Virus record (IMG/VR): IMGVR_UViG_3300044695_002738
Location: 1-36,893 of that record
Source of the DNA: a virus
Direction: 5' to 3' (one strand)
Length of the DNA stretch: 36,893 nucleotides
How positions within the stretch are numbered: the first letter of the stretch is position 1; each line of letters begins with the position of its first letter. The position numbers were made by a program, and so were the translations under genes. A model generated the notes under the pieces. It ran no database searches, had not been told where the DNA came from, and saw only the letters and a program-made list of their open reading frames with translations. Of this stretch, positions 6,779 through 16,400 are shown piece by piece.

Positions 6779-9700
6779 ATGGCGATGACCCTCGACACGG
6801 CGATCAAGTTCACCGCAAAGCTGGAGGGCACGGGGCTCGATCAGCTGAAGCGCAACCTGCAGGGCCTGAGCCAGCAGAGCAACGTCAGCAAGCGATCGCT
6901 CGATCAGCTCTACACCGCGACCAAGGCGCTCGGCAGCGCCTCGAACAACACCGTCGCGGGTCTGCAGCGGACTGTCGGCGCGCTGAAGGCGCTGCGCGAT
7001 AACGCTGAGTTCGGCAGCCGGAAGTTCAAGCTGCTGACCAATGACATCGAGGCCGCTGAGCGGCGGCTGCAGCGCTTCCAGAGCACTGCATCGTCATCGG
7101 GCGGCCTATCACGCGGCGGAGCGCTGCTGGCGGGCGCTGCAGGTGGCGTCGCGGGCGCTTTGGCGGTGCAGGGCGCTGATCTGGCCAGGCGCGGCGTGCA
7201 GGGCATCGGGCAGGTGGGTCTGGACGCAGAAAGCTCGCGGGTGCGCCTGCGCGCGCTCGCCAATGAGTTCGGCGAATACAACGCGGCGCTGGCAGCCACC
7301 GACCGCATTGCCAAGACGCTGCGGCTGAGCAACACCGAAGCGGAGCAGAGCTTCGCCAGCCTCTACGCCTCGCTGCGCCCCACTGGCATCACGCTGGCCG
7401 AGCTCGAGAAGGCCTTCATCGGTTTCTCTGCTGCGGCCCGCAACAGCGGCGCCACGGCGCAGGAGACCAGCAACGCGCTGATCCAGCTGAAGCAGGGCCT
7501 GGCGTCCGGCGTGCTGCAGGGTGAAGAGCTGCGCGCGATCCGCGAGCAGGCGCCGCTGGCAGCGCAGGCGATCGCAAAGGAGCTCGGCGTCACGATCGGC
7601 GAGCTGAAGGATTTGGCCGCTGAGGGCAAGGTCACCACCGACGTGGTGCTGCGCGCGCTGGGCAAGCTGAACGACACGCAGCTGGGCAAGCTGAACGAAC
7701 AGTTCCAGACCGGCCAGCAGGCGATCAAGGATTTCCAGGTTGCCACGCAGGAGCTCGGCATCGAGCTGGCGCGGATCTTCGGGCCTACGGCGATCAGCCT
7801 GCTGCGCAACTTCACCGGGGCACTGAAGGAAGCCAGCGACGTGCTCGGCGGCATCACCGGCAACGGCGAAGCAGGCCGGCGTGCGCAGCTGCGGGTGCAG
7901 GCCAACCAACAGGCGGCGCGCGAGACCACCGACAAGTTCGGGGTGTTCTCCTTCTTCCAGCAGGGCTCGAAAAACCAGTTCCTGCTGAAGCGCGAGCAGG
8001 AGATCTTTCAAGAGCTGCTGCAGCAACAGACGCGGCCGGCGGATCAGGTGAGCGCCAGCCAGCGGGAGGCGCAGGAACGGGCGGCCCGCGAGCGCGCATC
8101 TGCCGCAGAGCGGTCAGCGATGGACAAGGCCAAGAAGAACCTGGCCGATCAGCTGAAGACCCGCGAGGACATGGAGAAGCGGCTGGCGGACTTCCGCGAG
8201 CAGTCGATCCAGCGCGCGGCTGACCTCGAACGGCAGCTGGGCGACCAGCGGCTGGACTTGGAGCGCAGCACGGCTGAAGCCCGGCGGCGGGTGCAGGAAC
8301 AGCAGCAGGATTTCGCCCTGGAGGCCGAGCGGCAGCGGCTGCGCGGCGCTGGGCTTGGCACCGATGCGCTCGACACCCAGGCACGGCTCAACGAAGCCAC
8401 GCGGCGCTTCACCGAGCAGAAGATCCAGATCGAGCAGAACGCCACCGATCGGAAGGTGCAGCTCGAGCGCACGCTCGAGGACTACAAGCTGAACGTGGCG
8501 CGCGGGATCCGGGACATCCTGGTGGACGGCGCCGAGAAGATGGCGGCCAAGATGCGCGAAGGTGCGCGCGGCGCTGCTGGTGCCATGGGCGTTCCGATGG
8601 CACCGGGCGGCATCATCGCCCGCACCGGCAGCACGGGGCAGAGCACCGGCCCGCACCTTGACGCGCGCTGGGCTGATGGCCGGCGGATCACGGCTGCTGA
8701 TGCCGATCGCTACCTGAGCGTGAACGGCCGCAGCCCCTCCAGCTTTGGCGTCACCAGCGGCTACGGCCCGCGCAACCTGTTCGGCCGCAGCTTCCACCGC
8801 GGCATCGACTTCGGCACTCCCTCCGGCAGCGGCGTCAGCCTGAAGGGCGGCGCGAGCCTGCTGCGTGATCTGGGCTTCACCGGCGCCGGCGGCTACGCGG
8901 TGGAGATCGACACCCCCGAGGGCCGGATGCGGCTCCTGCACCTGCAGGGCGGCTCTGTGGCCCGTCCGGTGGGCAGCGCGCGGCAACTGATCGGCCGGCC
9001 CGGTGCGGCTGCTGCAGCGGCTTCTGGCGTCAGCATGAGCGACATTGATGCGGCAGGCAGGCGGCTCGATGCAGCATCTGGCGCCAACCGATCGGCCGGC
9101 CTGGCCGCGGCTGCCGGTGAGCTGGTCAACAGCCGCCAAGCCGAGCTCGGCACCATCACCAGCCAGCTGGATCAACAGCGCAAGTCGGTGCGTGAACAGC
9201 GGGAAGATTTCGAGCGGCTGCTGGAGCTGCAGCGCAGTGGGCTGAGCCCTGAGCTGGCCCGGCAGACCGTAGAGCGTGAGCGGGCCGCAACGGCCGAAAC
9301 AGCCAGCCTGCAGGCGCTGCAGCAGCAGCTGGTACTGGACCTGCAAAGCAAGGACATCACTGCGGAGCAGCGTGCGAATCTCGAGGCCATCCTGAAGGCC
9401 ACGCAGGGCCGACTGGCTTCTCAGCCCGGCATCCTCGATGGCCTCAACACCGAGGAGCAGGCGCTCGAGCGCCTCAAGCTGGCCTACGAGGAGAAGAAGC
9501 AGCTGGTTCAAGGCATTGCCAACTCGATCGGCAACGGCATCGGCTCCGCGATCGACCTGCTGATCGATGGCACCGACAACTGGGGCGACAGCCTGCGCAG
9601 CATTGCGGCCGGCGTGCTGAAGGACATCGCGCGCCAGATCGCGCAGACCATGGTGATCGCGCCGATCGTGAAGGGCATCACCTCGGCGTTCGGCTTCGCC

Positions 9701-10021
9701 AATGGCGGCATCATGACCAGCGACGGTCCGCTGCCCCTGCGCAAGTACGCCGGCGGCGGCATCGCCAACAGCCCGCAGCTGGCCATGTTCGGCGAGGGCT
9801 CGATGCCCGAGGCCTACGTGCCCCTGCCTGATGGCCGGCGAATCCCCGTGGCGATGAAGGGCGGCGGCGGTGGCACCAACGTGGTGGTGAACGTGGACGC
9901 CAGCGGCAGTCAGGTGCAGGGCGACGCCGGCCGCGGCGAGCAGCTGGGTCGTGCGATCTCGCAGGCGGTGCAGCAGGAGCTGGTCCGCCAAAAACGGCCT
10001 GGCGGTTTGCTTGCTGCCTAG
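6779..10021 (+). CDS. H: Tape measure protein with a degenerate M23 peptidase-like domain
   Basis: The 1080-residue product sets tail length. The order is: N-terminal helices; a tape-measure domain at about 145-300 (GEYNAALAATDRIAKTLRLS, GITLAELEKAF, GVLQGEELRAIREQAPLAAQ); long charged coiled coil at about 410-590; an M23/LytM-like domain at about 655-735; more coiled coil; and a Gly-rich C-terminus (GFANGGIMTSDG, MPEAYVPLPDGRRIPV) typical of lambda H-like proteins. The peptidase domain keeps the HxxxD motif (His673, Asp677) and one His of the HxH motif (His721), but position 723 is Gln where a zinc-binding His is expected. It may be inactive, or may bind peptidoglycan only. The ATG follows the T stop by three bases. 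Confidence 0.93.
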   Translation: MAMTLDTAIKFTAKLEGTGLDQLKRNLQGLSQQSNVSKRSLDQLYTATKALGSASNNTVAGLQRTVGALKALRDNAEFGSRKFKLLTNDIEAAERRLQRFQSTASSSGGLSRGGALLAGAAGGVAGALAVQGADLARRGVQGIGQVGLDAESSRVRLRALANEFGEYNAALAATDRIAKTLRLSNTEAEQSFASLYASLRPTGITLAELEKAFIGFSAAARNSGATAQETSNALIQLKQGLASGVLQGEELRAIREQAPLAAQAIAKELGVTIGELKDLAAEGKVTTDVVLRALGKLNDTQLGKLNEQFQTGQQAIKDFQVATQELGIELARIFGPTAISLLRNFTGALKEASDVLGGITGNGEAGRRAQLRVQANQQAARETTDKFGVFSFFQQGSKNQFLLKREQEIFQELLQQQTRPADQVSASQREAQERAARERASAAERSAMDKAKKNLADQLKTREDMEKRLADFREQSIQRAADLERQLGDQRLDLERSTAEARRRVQEQQQDFALEAERQRLRGAGLGTDALDTQARLNEATRRFTEQKIQIEQNATDRKVQLERTLEDYKLNVARGIRDILVDGAEKMAAKMREGARGAAGAMGVPMAPGGIIARTGSTGQSTGPHLDARWADGRRITAADADRYLSVNGRSPSSFGVTSGYGPRNLFGRSFHRGIDFGTPSGSGVSLKGGASLLRDLGFTGAGGYAVEIDTPEGRMRLLHLQGGSVARPVGSARQLIGRPGAAAAAASGVSMSDIDAAGRRLDAASGANRSAGLAAAAGELVNSRQAELGTITSQLDQQRKSVREQREDFERLLELQRSGLSPELARQTVERERAATAETASLQALQQQLVLDLQSKDITAEQRANLEAILKATQGRLASQPGILDGLNTEEQALERLKLAYEEKKQLVQGIANSIGNGIGSAIDLLIDGTDNWGDSLRSIAAGVLKDIARQIAQTMVIAPIVKGITSAFGFANGGIMTSDGPLPLRKYAGGGIANSPQLAMFGEGSMPEAYVPLPDGRRIPVAMKGGGGGTNVVVNVDASGSQVQGDAGRGEQLGRAISQAVQQELVRQKRPGGLLAA

Positions 10022-10030
10022 GATTGAGCC

Positions 10031-10366
10031 ATGGCGACCTTCACCTATACACCCTCGTTCGAGGCCACCGAGAGCAGCCAGCCCCGCGTTCGGCAGTTCA
10101 AGGCCGGCGATGGCTACGAGCAGCGGGTGCGCTTCGGCCTGAACACCAACCCGAAGGAGTGGGACCTGACCTTCTCCAACCGCACCGACACCGAGCGCGA
10201 TCAGATCGCAGCATTCCTCGATGCACGCGGCGGGGTGGAGAGTTTCGACTGGACGCCACCCCGCGGCACGGCTGGTAAATACGTCTGCGACAGCTGGCAG
10301 ATCATACTGAGCAACTGCAACAATAATCAGATCAGGGCCAAGTTCCGGGAGGTTTTCGAGCCATGA
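10031..10366 (+). CDS. M: Minor tail protein M-like
   Basis: The 111-residue product begins MATFTYTPSFEATESSQPRV and contains GYEQRVRFGLN, EWDLTFSN, FDWTPPRG and the end IRAKFREVFEP, the pattern of lambda gpM proteins of the tail tip. It lies straight after the tape measure, as in lambda, and overlaps the next start by 4 bases (ATGA). Confidence 0.9.
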   Translation: MATFTYTPSFEATESSQPRVRQFKAGDGYEQRVRFGLNTNPKEWDLTFSNRTDTERDQIAAFLDARGGVESFDWTPPRGTAGKYVCDSWQIILSNCNNNQIRAKFREVFEP

Positions 10367-11403
10367 GCAGCATCACCACACGCGCCGCCAAGGGCAGCCC
10401 CCTGACCCATGCTGAGGTTGATGCCAACTTCACCAACCTGAACACTGACAAGGCGGAGACCGCTGCGCCGACGTTTACAGGTGCGGTGAAGATTGCTGCC
10501 GGTTCGGCTGCAGCACCTGCGCTGACGTTTACCGGCGACCTCAACACCGGCATCTACAGCCCCGGCGCGGACCAGCTGGCGCTGAGCACGGCCGGCACCG
10601 AACGCCTCCGCATCGACAGCTCCGGCCGCGTAGGGATTGGGACTAGCTCGCCTGCAAGCCTGTTCCATTTGAATGCTTCTGCTTCCGGTGGTGGAGCAAT
10701 CTTTGCGAACCAAGGATATAACTACGCTACCGTCTCTCAGGTAATTTCAAGCGCAGATGCCATATTTGGGGGTGGCGTTATTGCTAGTGATGTTGGCCAA
10801 GAAGTTAAAAAGAACAATGCTGATGCGGCGCATTACATAAAAATCCAAAGTGGCGAAGGTATCTCCTTCCACACCAACATTACAGGTGCGTCAGGTACTT
10901 CAGTAAATCGCGGGACCAACGAACGCCTCCGCATCGCCAACGGAGGTACAATTCATTTCCCGTCTGTCGGCACCACCGCATCCGCTGCTAACGCTTTCCT
11001 GGACAGCGCAAGTTCACCGGCAAACCAGCTGCTGCGGTCTACCTCTTCGCGGCGGTACAAGACTGACATTGAAGATCTGCAAGATCAGAATGCTGATGCA
11101 ATCCTTGGCCTTCGCCCGGTCTGGTATCGGTCACTTGCTGAAGCTGATCGCAAAGACTGGTCTTGGTACGGCCTCATCGCCGAAGAAGTGGCTGAGGTTG
11201 AGCCGCGTCTTGTCTTCTGGACCTACCTAGAAGATGCCTACGAAGAAGTCGATGACAAGCGCCAACTCAAGGCTGACGCCGAAATGGTGCCTGATGGCGT
11301 TCAATACGATCGCTTGACGGTGTTGCTGCTGGATCTGGTGCAGCGCCAGAACGAGCGCATCGAAGCCCTTGAGGCCAAGGTCGCAGCGATGGAGGGCAGC
11401 TAA
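10363..11403 (+). CDS. Tail fibre with C-terminal S74 intramolecular chaperone
   Basis: The 346-residue product begins with fibre N-terminal sequence (HAEVDANFTNLNT), then the repeat NTGIYSPGADQLALSTAG and ERLRIDSSGRVGIGTSSP. The C-terminal 120 residues are an S74 chaperone domain, with Ser228 and Lys233 of SSRRYK forming the self-cleavage pair, a WYGLIAEEVAE motif and a final coiled coil (LVQRQNERIEALEAKV). The domain trimerises the fibre and then cleaves itself off. Bases about 10640-10920 are clearly lower in GC than the surroundings, suggesting a recently exchanged receptor-binding part. Insertion between M and L breaks the lambda order. Confidence 0.88.
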   Translation: MSSITTRAAKGSPLTHAEVDANFTNLNTDKAETAAPTFTGAVKIAAGSAAAPALTFTGDLNTGIYSPGADQLALSTAGTERLRIDSSGRVGIGTSSPASLFHLNASASGGGAIFANQGYNYATVSQVISSADAIFGGGVIASDVGQEVKKNNADAAHYIKIQSGEGISFHTNITGASGTSVNRGTNERLRIANGGTIHFPSVGTTASAANAFLDSASSPANQLLRSTSSRRYKTDIEDLQDQNADAILGLRPVWYRSLAEADRKDWSWYGLIAEEVAEVEPRLVFWTYLEDAYEEVDDKRQLKADAEMVPDGVQYDRLTVLLLDLVQRQNERIEALEAKVAAMEGS

Positions 11404-11435
11404 TGAACCCCGCCCCCCCCTGGAGCTAATCACCG
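11404..11435 (+). other. Short intergenic with a C-run
   Basis: The spacer between the S74 fibre and the L gene contains CCCCGCCCCCCCC followed by TGGAG. The GGAG is 9-10 bases before ATG 11436 and is a credible ribosome site. The C-run could be slippage-prone, but no frame continues through it. Confidence 0.4.
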
Positions 11436-12185
11436 ATGGCCGTCATCAACCCCCTGTATGTTGTCCCCGAATACTGGGTAAACGGTTACGCCGAAGGCGA
11501 CGGCTTTTATCAACTTCAAGCCGAAATCCAAAAAGCCGCGCCCAGTGCTGTCATTGAGTTGTTTGAACTGGAGCTGAACGCACTCCAGCACGGCGTCGTA
11601 GATACTTACCGTTTTCACGCAGGCGTCAATCTCAACAGCAACGGCGAGGTTATCTGGATCGGCAACAGCTATCTACGCTTTCCGGTTGAGGCCGAGGGCT
11701 TTGAGTACAGCGGTAACGGCCAGCTGCCGCGGCCGAAAGTGCGGGTGAGCAACATCCTCGGCACCATCACCGCGCTGCTGCTCAGCCTGCCTGATGGGCT
11801 TGAGGGCGCCAAGCTGACGCGGATCCGCACGCTGGCCCGCTACATCGACGGCGCCAACTTCCCCGGCGGCACCAACCCCTACGGCACGCCAGATCCGACC
11901 GCGGAGTTTCCGCGTGAGATCTTCTACATCGACCGGAAGACGGCCGAGACGCGCGACGTGGTGGAGTTCGAGCTGGCGGCATCCTTTGACCTTGCCGGCG
12001 TGCGGGCACCCAAGCGGCAGTGCATCGCGAACATCTGCCAGTGGGTCTACAAGTCGGCGGAGTGCGGCTACACCGGCGGCTTGGCCACCTGCGAGAAGAC
12101 CCTTGACGACTGCAAGGCGCATTTCGGCGCGACCGCTGATCTGCCCTACGGCTCGTTCCCCGGTATCGGCACGTTCTTCGCATGA
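11436..12185 (+). CDS. L: Minor tail protein L-like
   Basis: The 249-residue product has the L layout: a beta-rich N-terminal domain and a C-terminal Cys cluster at 196, 201, 210, 219 and 226 ([19 protein letters not shown]). In lambda gpL, cysteines of this region bind an iron-sulfur cluster. The central [20 protein letters not shown] and [11 protein letters not shown] segments are typical. The first 75 residues are less GC-rich and may have been joined on. ATGA overlap couples it to the K-like gene. Confidence 0.9.
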   Translation: MAVINPLYVVPEYWVNGYAEGDGFYQLQAEIQKAAPSAVIELFELELNALQHGVVDTYRFHAGVNLNSNGEVIWIGNSYLRFPVEAEGFEYSGNGQLPRPKVRVSNILGTITALLLSLPDGLEGAKLTRIRTLARYIDGANFPGGTNPYGTPDPTAEFPREIFYIDRKTAETRDVVEFELAASFDLAGVRAPKRQCIANICQWVYKSAECGYTGGLATCEKTLDDCKAHFGATADLPYGSFPGIGTFFA

Positions 12186-12907
12186 CCATGACCTGGCGCA
12201 CCGCAGCACTTGATCACGCCAAAGCCGAGGATCCCCGCGAGGCCTGTGGCCTGCTGGTGGTGGTCAAAGGGCGCGAGCGCTACTGGCCATGCCAGAACCT
12301 CTCCGGCGGCACCGATCAGTTCATCCTGAGCCCGGACGACTACGCGGCCGCCGAGGATGCCGGCGAGATCATCGCGGTGATCCACAGCCACCCCGTCACC
12401 CCGCCGCAGCCCAGCGGGCCGGATCTGGTGGCGTGCGAGAAGAGCGGGCTGCCCTGGCACATCGTCAACCCGAAGACCGAAGCATGGGGCGGCTGCGAAC
12501 CATCGGGGTACAAGGCGCCGCTGATCGGCCGAGAATGGGCGTGGGGCGTCACCGACTGCTGGACGCTGGCGCGCGACTGGTGGCAGGCGCAGGGCCTGCA
12601 GCTGCCCGACTGGGAGCGCCCACTGACGCCGCAGGATTTCGAGGCGGCGCCGATGTTCGACGGCTGCTGGAAGGCTGCAGGCTTCCGCGAGCTGGACGAT
12701 GAGGATGAGCTGCAGGTGGGTGATGCGCTGCTGATGAGCATCAGCGGGCCGGGCTTGAATCACGTCGGCGTCTACATCGGCGACGGCCTGGTGCTCCATC
12801 ACATCCGCGGCAGGTTGAGCAGCCGCGACCTTTATGGCGGGTGGCTGCAGAAATGCACGGGCCGGCGGTTACGCCATCCTGAGTTCACTACGATGGGTGG
12901 AGGCTGA
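12182..12907 (+). CDS. K: Tail tip protein K-like: JAMM plus NlpC/P60 peptidase
   Basis: The 241-residue product carries two peptidase domains, as in lambda gpK. The JAMM (Mov34/MPN) part has Glu20 in EACGLL, His68 and His70 in HSHP, and Ser78 and Asp81 in SGPD, a complete metal-site motif. The NlpC/P60 part has Cys126 in TDCWTL, His194 in LNHVGVYIG and His206/207 further on. It is thought to act on cell-wall peptides or on tail proteins during tip assembly and DNA entry. Confidence 0.92.
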   Translation: MTMTWRTAALDHAKAEDPREACGLLVVVKGRERYWPCQNLSGGTDQFILSPDDYAAAEDAGEIIAVIHSHPVTPPQPSGPDLVACEKSGLPWHIVNPKTEAWGGCEPSGYKAPLIGREWAWGVTDCWTLARDWWQAQGLQLPDWERPLTPQDFEAAPMFDGCWKAAGFRELDDEDELQVGDALLMSISGPGLNHVGVYIGDGLVLHHIRGRLSSRDLYGGWLQKCTGRRLRHPEFTTMGGG

Positions 12908-12915
12908 GCGGGGCC

Positions 12916-13488
12916 ATGCTGCGCGAGATCCGGGTCTATGGGCGGCTGGCAAAGTTCCTCGGCCGGCGCGTGTTCCGCGCGGAGGTGGCGACCGCTGCTG
13001 AGGCTGTGCGGTTCCTGCTGGCCAACTTCCCGCAGCTCGAGAAGCACATGGCCGACCAGCACTACCGGGTGAGCGTCGGCGGCTATGACCTGAGCCTCGA
13101 GGAGATCCACGACCCGGCCGGGCAGCAGGAGATCAAGATTGTCCCCGTGCTGGCTGGCGCTGGCGCGGTGGGGCGGATCATTGCCGGCGTGGCACTGCTG
13201 GTTGTTGGCTTCTTCGTTCCAGGCATCGGCGCCCTTGGCGCTCAGATCCTGATCGGTGTCGGCGCCAGCCTGGTGCTCGGCGGGGTGGCGCAGCTGCTCA
13301 CGCCGGTGCCGAACGTGCCGCAGGGCGCGGCATCCAACACCGACCAGGACCCGCGCAAGTCCTACAGCTTCTCCGGCATCCAACAGACCAGCCGCCAGGG
13401 CGTGCCCGTGCCGATCGTCTACGGCGAGACGCTGGTGGGCTCGGTCGTGATCTCGGCCGGCGTTGACACTGTGCAGGTGGCCGGATGA
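12916..13488 (+). CDS. I: Tail assembly protein I-like
   Basis: The 190-residue product has a ubiquitin-like N-terminal domain (VYGRLAKFLGRRVFRAEV, VRFLLANFPQLEKHM), a central hydrophobic Gly/Ala-rich segment at about 82-125 and a C-terminal part with NVPQGAASNTDQDPRKSYSF and GVPVPIVYGE, as in lambda gpI. ATGA overlap leads into J. Confidence 0.92.
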   Translation: MLREIRVYGRLAKFLGRRVFRAEVATAAEAVRFLLANFPQLEKHMADQHYRVSVGGYDLSLEEIHDPAGQQEIKIVPVLAGAGAVGRIIAGVALLVVGFFVPGIGALGAQILIGVGASLVLGGVAQLLTPVPNVPQGAASNTDQDPRKSYSFSGIQQTSRQGVPVPIVYGETLVGSVVISAGVDTVQVAG

Positions 13489-16400
13489 GCAGGATCGTCG
13501 GCGCAGGTGGCGGTGGGTGCTTCCTAGGGCACACGCTGGTTCGGGTGCCCGATGGGCAGCGGCGCATCGATGAGCTACACCCCGGCGATCTGGTGCTCAG
13601 CTTCGATGACCGGGGCACGGTCCACCAGGCCAAGGTGCTCAAGGTTCACGTCCACGAAGGCGAGCGGGTCAACCGCTACCGCCTGTGGGGCGGCGCCGCG
13701 CTGGATGCCACGCCGAATCACTGGGTGCTGAACCAGTTCAACGCGTTCGTGGAGATCGACACGCTGGGCGGTGACGACTGCTTGGTGGATGAGAACGGCC
13801 ACCTGCGGCCGATCGTGGACCGCGCTGAGTTCTGCGTCGGCACCGTCTACAACCTGACCGTTGAGGGCCACCACACCTTCATCGCCGGCGGGATTCGCGT
13901 TCACAATGCAGGCCTTGGCCTCGGCGTGATCGCTGGCGCAGGCGGCGGCGGCGGCAAGGGCGGCGGTGGCGGCGAGCAGCGCACGCCAACAGAAGCAGGC
14001 GACAACCTCAACAGCTCGCAGTATGCGCAGCTGCTGGACCTGCTCAGCGAAGGCGAGATCGAGGGCCTGAAGGCCGGCGCGCAGTCGATCTTTCTGAACA
14101 ACACGCCGCTGCAGAACGCCAACGGCACCTACAACTTCCAGAACGTCACCGTCTACACCCGCAACGGCACGCAGGATCAGGCTTACATCCCCGGATCGCC
14201 TGGCGTCGAGGATGCGAAGCCGGTGGGCGTGCAGGTGCAGCAGGCCACGCCGATCGTGCGCACGATCACCGACGCGAATGTGGACGCGGCACGGATCACC
14301 ATCACGGTGCCGCAGCTGCAGGAGTTCACCAACCAAGGCGACATCAACGGCACCGACGTGCGGTTGCAAATCGCCGTGCAGTACGGCGGCGGCGGCTACA
14401 CCACGGTGATCGATGACACGATCGCCGGCCGCACCGCTGACGCCTATCAACGCGACTACTTGGTGGCGCTGAGCAGCACCCCGGCCGACATCCGCGTGAC
14501 CCGGATCACGCCGGACAGCAGCAGCGCGAAGCTGGCCAACACTTTCACCTGGACCAGCTACACCGAGATCACCTACGCCAAGCTGCGCTACCCCAACAGC
14601 GCGCTGGTCGGCCTGCGGGTGGACGCTGAGCAGTTCTCAAGCATCCCAAGCCGCTCCTACCTGATCCGCGGCATCAAGGTGCGCATCCCGTCCAATGCGA
14701 CGGTGGACGCCACCAACGGCCGGCTGGTCTACAGCGGCATCTGGAATGGCAGCTTCGGCGCTGCACAGTGGTGCTCGGACCCGGCGTGGATCCTGTGGGA
14801 TCTGCTGACCTCCGCGCGCTACGGCTTCGGAGATCACATCCAGGCCGCGCAGCTCGACAAATGGGCGTTCTATGCCGCGAGCCAGTATGCCTCCGAGCTG
14901 GTGCCCAACGGCTTTGGCGGCACCGAGCCGCGTTTCTCCTGCAACGTCAACATCCAGACGGCTGAGGAGGCCTACAAGCTGATCAATGACATGTGCTCGG
15001 TGTTCCGGGCCATGCCGTACTGGAGCACCGGCGCGCTGACGATCAGCCAGGACCGGCCGGCCGATTCGGCCTACCTGTTCACGCTGGCCAACGTTTCCGA
15101 GGAAGGCTTCAGCTACCAGGGCAGCAGCCGCAAGACCCGCCCGACCGTGGCGGTGGTGAGCTACCTCGACCTGAGCCTGCGCGACATTGCCTACGAGGTG
15201 GTCGAGGATCAGACCGCGATTGCCAAGCACGGCGTGGTGTCCACGCAGATCAGCGCCTTCGCCTGCACCTCCCGCGGCCAAGCCAGCCGCATCGGTGAGT
15301 GGCTGCTCTATTCCGAGCAGTACGAAGGCGAGGTGGTCAGCTTCACCGCATCGATCGATGCCGGTGTGCTGGTGCGACCGGGGCAGATCATCGAGATCAG
15401 CGACCCGGTAAAGGCCGGCTCACGGCGCGGCGGCCGCATCACTGCAGCCACCACCACCTCGGTGACCGTCGATGATGCCAGCGGAATCGCAGCTGGTGCA
15501 GCCGCCACCCTCTCAGTGATCCTGCCCGATGGCACGGTGCAGAGCAGAGCGGTGACAACGATCGCCGGCAACGTGGTCAGCCTGGCCACCCCGCTGGCCG
15601 CAGCGCCCAACGCGAACAGCGTGTGGCTCTACCAGACATCCAACATCCAAACCTCGACCTGGCGCGTGCTCAGCGTGCAGGAGCAGGACGGGGCGAAGTA
15701 CGCGATCAGCGCGCTGGCCTACAACGCCAGCAAGTACGACTACATCGAGCGCGGCGCTGCGCTGCAGCCGCGAGACATCACCGACCTCAACATCATCCCG
15801 GAGGCGCCCACCAACCTGCAGGCCGCCGAGACGCTCTATGAGCTGAACGGACGCGCGCTGGCCAAGCTGATCATCAGCTGGCAGCCTGTGGTCGGCGTGA
15901 ACGAGTATCGCGTGCGCTGGCGGCCGCAAAACGGCAACTGGACCAGCACCACACAGGCGCGGCCTGATTTCGAGATCCTCGACACCACGGCCGGCGTCTA
16001 TGAGGTGCAGGTCTACAGCATCAACGCAGCGCTGCGGCAGTCGGTGGAGCCGGCAAAGCTGACCGTGCAGGCCTTCGGCAAGACCGCACCACCCGAGAGC
16101 GTCACCGGCCTGTCGCTGATCCCGATCGACAACGCCAGCGCCATCCTCAGCTGGGATCGCTCCCCCGAGCTGGACGTGGTGCTCGGCGGCAAGGTGCTGA
16201 TCCGCCACAGCGTGTTGCTCACCGGCGCGATCTGGGAGGAGAGCCAAGAGATCGTGGCCGCGGCAGCCGGCAGCCAGACACAGAAGCAGGTGCCGGTGCT
16301 CGAGGGCACCTATCTGGTGAAGTTCGAGGATGACGGCGGCCGCCGGTCGCTGGTGGCCAGCACCGTGATCGTGGACCTGCCCACACCGCAGCCGCGGCAG

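Noticed and set aside
8114-9991. Leftward frame of 625 codons opposite the tape measure gene
   Set aside because: Composition is that of an antisense shadow (Leu/Gln/His/Ala-rich) with no recognisable motifs.
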